A stretch of 64,000 nt of DNA from contig JACKHZ010000016.1 in assembly GCA_020638735.1 (NCBI GenBank), positions 1-64,000 on the forward strand, written 5' to 3'. Positions 62,303 to 64,000 of this stretch are shown here, piece after piece. Origin of the DNA: Planctomycetota bacterium. GTDB taxonomy: Bacteria > Planctomycetota > UBA1135 > UBA2386. The notes under the pieces are model-generated. The model had not been told where the DNA came from. It saw only the letters and a list, made by a program, of their open reading frames with translations, and ran no database searches. How positions within the stretch are numbered: the first letter of the stretch is position 1; every line of letters starts with the position of its first letter. Both the position numbers and the translations under genes were made by a program.

Positions 62303-63151
62303 ATGAGCGTCCCCGTGCGCAAGACCTACAAGCTCTACGTCGGCGGCAAGTTCCCGCGCAGTGAGTCGGGGCGTTCGTACCAGCCGGCTGGCAACGCCAC
62401 GGTCAACGTCGCGCGCGCCAGCCGTAAGGACCTGCGCGACGCGGTGGTCGCCGCGCGCGGCGGTCTCGCGAAGTGGAGCGGCGCGACCGCCTATCTGCGC
62501 GGGCAGATCCTCTACCGGCTCGCCGAGATGCTCGAGTCGCGGCGCGAGGCGATGGTCGCCGAGCTGGTGCTCGGTGGTGCGACGGCTAAGGCCGCGCAGC
62601 AGGAACTCGACACCGCGATCACGCTGACGACCTGGTACGCCGGCCTGTGCGACAAGGTGCAGGCGCTGCTCGGCAGCCAGAACGCGGTGCAGGGGCCGTT
62701 CTTCAACTTCTCGACCGTCGAGCCGACCGGCGTCATCGGCGTCATCGCGCCCGCCGCGCCGGCGCTGGTCGGCACGCTGGCGCTGGTGCTGCCGCTGCTG
62801 GCCTCCGGCAACGCGGTGGTGGCGCTGGTGTCGGAGCAGGCGCCGTTCGCCGGCCTCGCGCTCGGCGAGGTCGCCGCGGCCAGCGACGTGCCCGGCGGCG
62901 CTCTCAACCTGCTCAGCGGGCTCGGTGACGAGCTGCGCGGGCAGTTCGCCGCGCACCGCGACCTCGACGGGCTGCTGCTCGCCGGCGCGCCGGACCCGAA
63001 GCTCGGTCAGGGCGCCGCCGACAACAACAAGCGGGTGCGCTACTGCGAGCTGCCCGACGCGGCGTGGCACGACGCGGCGAAGCTGCGTTCGCTGCTGTGG
63101 GTCGAGCCGTTCGTCGAGACCAAGACGCTGTGGCACCCGGTCGCGCCGTGA
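62303..63151 (+). CDS. Short aldehyde dehydrogenase-family protein lacking the catalytic domain
   Basis: 282-residue protein corresponding to the N-terminal, NAD-binding half of an aldehyde dehydrogenase (KTYKLYVGGKFPRSESGR, RGQILYRLAEML, EPTGVIGVIAPAAPALVGTL, ASDVPGGALNLLSG). The oxyanion-Asn PWN motif has become APAAP, and the chain stops before the Cys/Glu catalytic domain, so it cannot be a normal dehydrogenase. The end is natural (in-frame stop, about 37 bp before the next gene) and the codons look constrained, so it is probably functional as a subunit or regulator of the full enzyme at 49657. It is adjacent to pyrimidine-nucleoside phosphorylase. Start ATG 62303. Confidence 0.85.
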   Translation: MSVPVRKTYKLYVGGKFPRSESGRSYQPAGNATVNVARASRKDLRDAVVAARGGLAKWSGATAYLRGQILYRLAEMLESRREAMVAELVLGGATAKAAQQELDTAITLTTWYAGLCDKVQALLGSQNAVQGPFFNFSTVEPTGVIGVIAPAAPALVGTLALVLPLLASGNAVVALVSEQAPFAGLALGEVAAASDVPGGALNLLSGLGDELRGQFAAHRDLDGLLLAGAPDPKLGQGAADNNKRVRYCELPDAAWHDAAKLRSLLWVEPFVETKTLWHPVAP

Positions 63152-63188
63152 CGGAGTTCGAGGCAGTGGCGGGGGAAGGGGAGAGATC

Positions 63189-64000
63189 ATGCGAAACCAT
63201 CCGGCCAGATTGATCAGCAGGAAGCGCGACGGCGGCGCGTTGACCGGCGACGAGATCGCCGACCTGGTCGACGGTGTCGTCGACGGCTCGCTCGGCGACG
63301 CCCAGCTCGGCGCGTTCTTGATGGCGGTGTGCTGCAACGGCATGGCGCCCGAGGAGACCGCGGCGCTGACGATGGCGATGCGCGACTCCGGCCGCGTGCT
63401 GCACCACGACCACATCCACAAGCCGAAGATCGACAAGCACTCGACCGGCGGTGTCGGCGACAAGGTCAGCTTGCTGCTGGCGCCGCTGGTGGCCGCGGCC
63501 GGCGTCGCGGTGCCGATGGTCAGCGGCCGCGGCCTCGGTCACACCGGCGGCACCATCGACAAGCTGGCGTCGCTGCAGGGCTACCGCACCGACCTGTCGC
63601 TCGAGCGCTTCGGCGAGGTGCTCGACCGCTGCGGCTACGCGATGCTGAGCCCCAGCGCCGAGCTGGCGCCGGCCGACCGCCGCATGTACGCGACCCGCGA
63701 CATCAGCGGCACCGTCGAGAGCATCCCGCTGATCACCAGCTCGATCCTCGCCAAGAAGCTCGCCGAAGGCATCGACGGGCTGGTGATGGACGTCAAGGTC
63801 GGGCGCGCCGCGTTCATGACCGAGGAGCACGACGCGGTGGCGTTGATGGAGGCGCTGGTCGCCACCGGGCGGCTGGCGGGCATCGAGATGTCGGCGTTGC
63901 TGACCGACATGGACCATCCGCTCGGCCTCGCGATCGGCAACGCGCTCGAGGTCGACGAGGTGCTGCAGGCGCTCGACGGCAGCTGTCCGGACGATCTGCG
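63189..64000 (+). CDS. Pyrimidine-nucleoside/thymidine phosphorylase, N-terminal part (3' end outside window)
   Basis: First 270 residues of a nucleoside phosphorylase II family enzyme (DeoA/Pdp), which splits thymidine or (deoxy)uridine with phosphate to base and deoxyribose-1-phosphate. Signatures are RLISRKRDGGALTGDEI, the phosphate-site KIDKHSTGGVGDKVSLLLAP, SGRGLGHTGGTIDKLAS, SPSAELAPADRRMYATRD, and ESIPLITSSILAKKLAEG with VMDVKVGRAAFM. ATG 63189 has a strong purine-rich site (AGGGGAG) upstream. It continues the deoxynucleoside pathway with cdd, deoC and the dehydrogenases; the reading frame is open to the edge. Confidence 0.95.
   Translation, partial: MRNHPARLISRKRDGGALTGDEIADLVDGVVDGSLGDAQLGAFLMAVCCNGMAPEETAALTMAMRDSGRVLHHDHIHKPKIDKHSTGGVGDKVSLLLAPLVAAAGVAVPMVSGRGLGHTGGTIDKLASLQGYRTDLSLERFGEVLDRCGYAMLSPSAELAPADRRMYATRDISGTVESIPLITSSILAKKLAEGIDGLVMDVKVGRAAFMTEEHDAVALMEALVATGRLAGIEMSALLTDMDHPLGLAIGNALEVDEVLQALDGSCPDDL

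Overview
This window (about 70% G+C by eye, strongly GC-biased third codon positions) looks like a chromosomal segment of a Gram-negative bacterium from a deep Planctomycetota-like lineage. That placement is inference. It rests on secreted proteins ending in a G-x-GC-x-G-x-x-GTP type domain, ECF sigma factors paired with membrane proteins that carry unusual periplasmic domains, a Ser/Thr kinase fused to a TPR-like tail, DUF885 and L7/L12-like small membrane proteins, and kdsA, which implies an LPS-type outer membrane. Most of the window is a mosaic of short operons. Five tRNAs, all with encoded CCA, are scattered through the left third. I saw no insertion sequences, phage genes, rRNA or CRISPR array.

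Left part (1-21,700): the end of tyrS, a secreted HEAT-repeat protein, initiator tRNA-Met, an NtrC-type two-component pair, two tandem tRNA-Gln genes, a dGTPase-like HD hydrolase, tRNA-Glu, a double-PDZ secreted protein, a sugar epimerase converging on a GT2-TPR glycosyltransferase, an unexplained lower-GC structured stretch with its own terminator (12,353-12,770), the pseudouridine synthases RluA-type and TruD, MTA phosphorylase, a zinc-ribbon membrane protein, a DinB-like protein divergent from a caspase/gingipain-like secreted protein, tRNA-Arg and ATP-type PEP carboxykinase.

Middle (21,700-48,200): an eroded secreted-protein remnant, then a four-gene minus-strand operon (secreted G-x-GC protein, TlpA-type thioredoxin, ECF sigma factor, membrane-tethered thioredoxin paralogue). 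After it come a frameshifted DUF885 hydrolase, a hybrid histidine kinase with an HisKA_2 kinase, an SGNH-like lipoprotein, a Kelch-like secreted protein, a glycosyltransferase-like membrane protein with a FabZ-type hotdog enzyme, a kdsA/Ser-Thr kinase pair, a lipid kinase, an RmlD-like reductase, a large TPR protein and a PLP-dependent decarboxylase.

Right part (48,200-64,000): deoxynucleoside salvage genes cdd, deoC and aldehyde dehydrogenase, then about 11 kb holding a 2,037-residue alpha-2-macroglobulin-like protein with a thioester motif, a beta-helix-like protein, a second ECF sigma/membrane-LRR pair and a TraB-like protein. The deoxynucleoside theme then resumes with a non-catalytic aldehyde dehydrogenase homologue and a pyrimidine-nucleoside phosphorylase cut by the window edge. 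Together these enzymes would turn deoxycytidine/thymidine into free base, glyceraldehyde-3-phosphate and acetate.

The most promising leads are: (i) two ECF sigma genes, each translationally tied to a single-pass protein beginning MND, one carrying a monothiol (CxxS) thioredoxin domain paralogous to a neighbouring CxxC thioredoxin; (ii) a caspase-like protein whose SGHG histidine is Asn; (iii) a TAnnnT box 6-9 nt upstream of many start codons, suggesting widespread leaderless transcripts; and (iv) the structured low-GC island.
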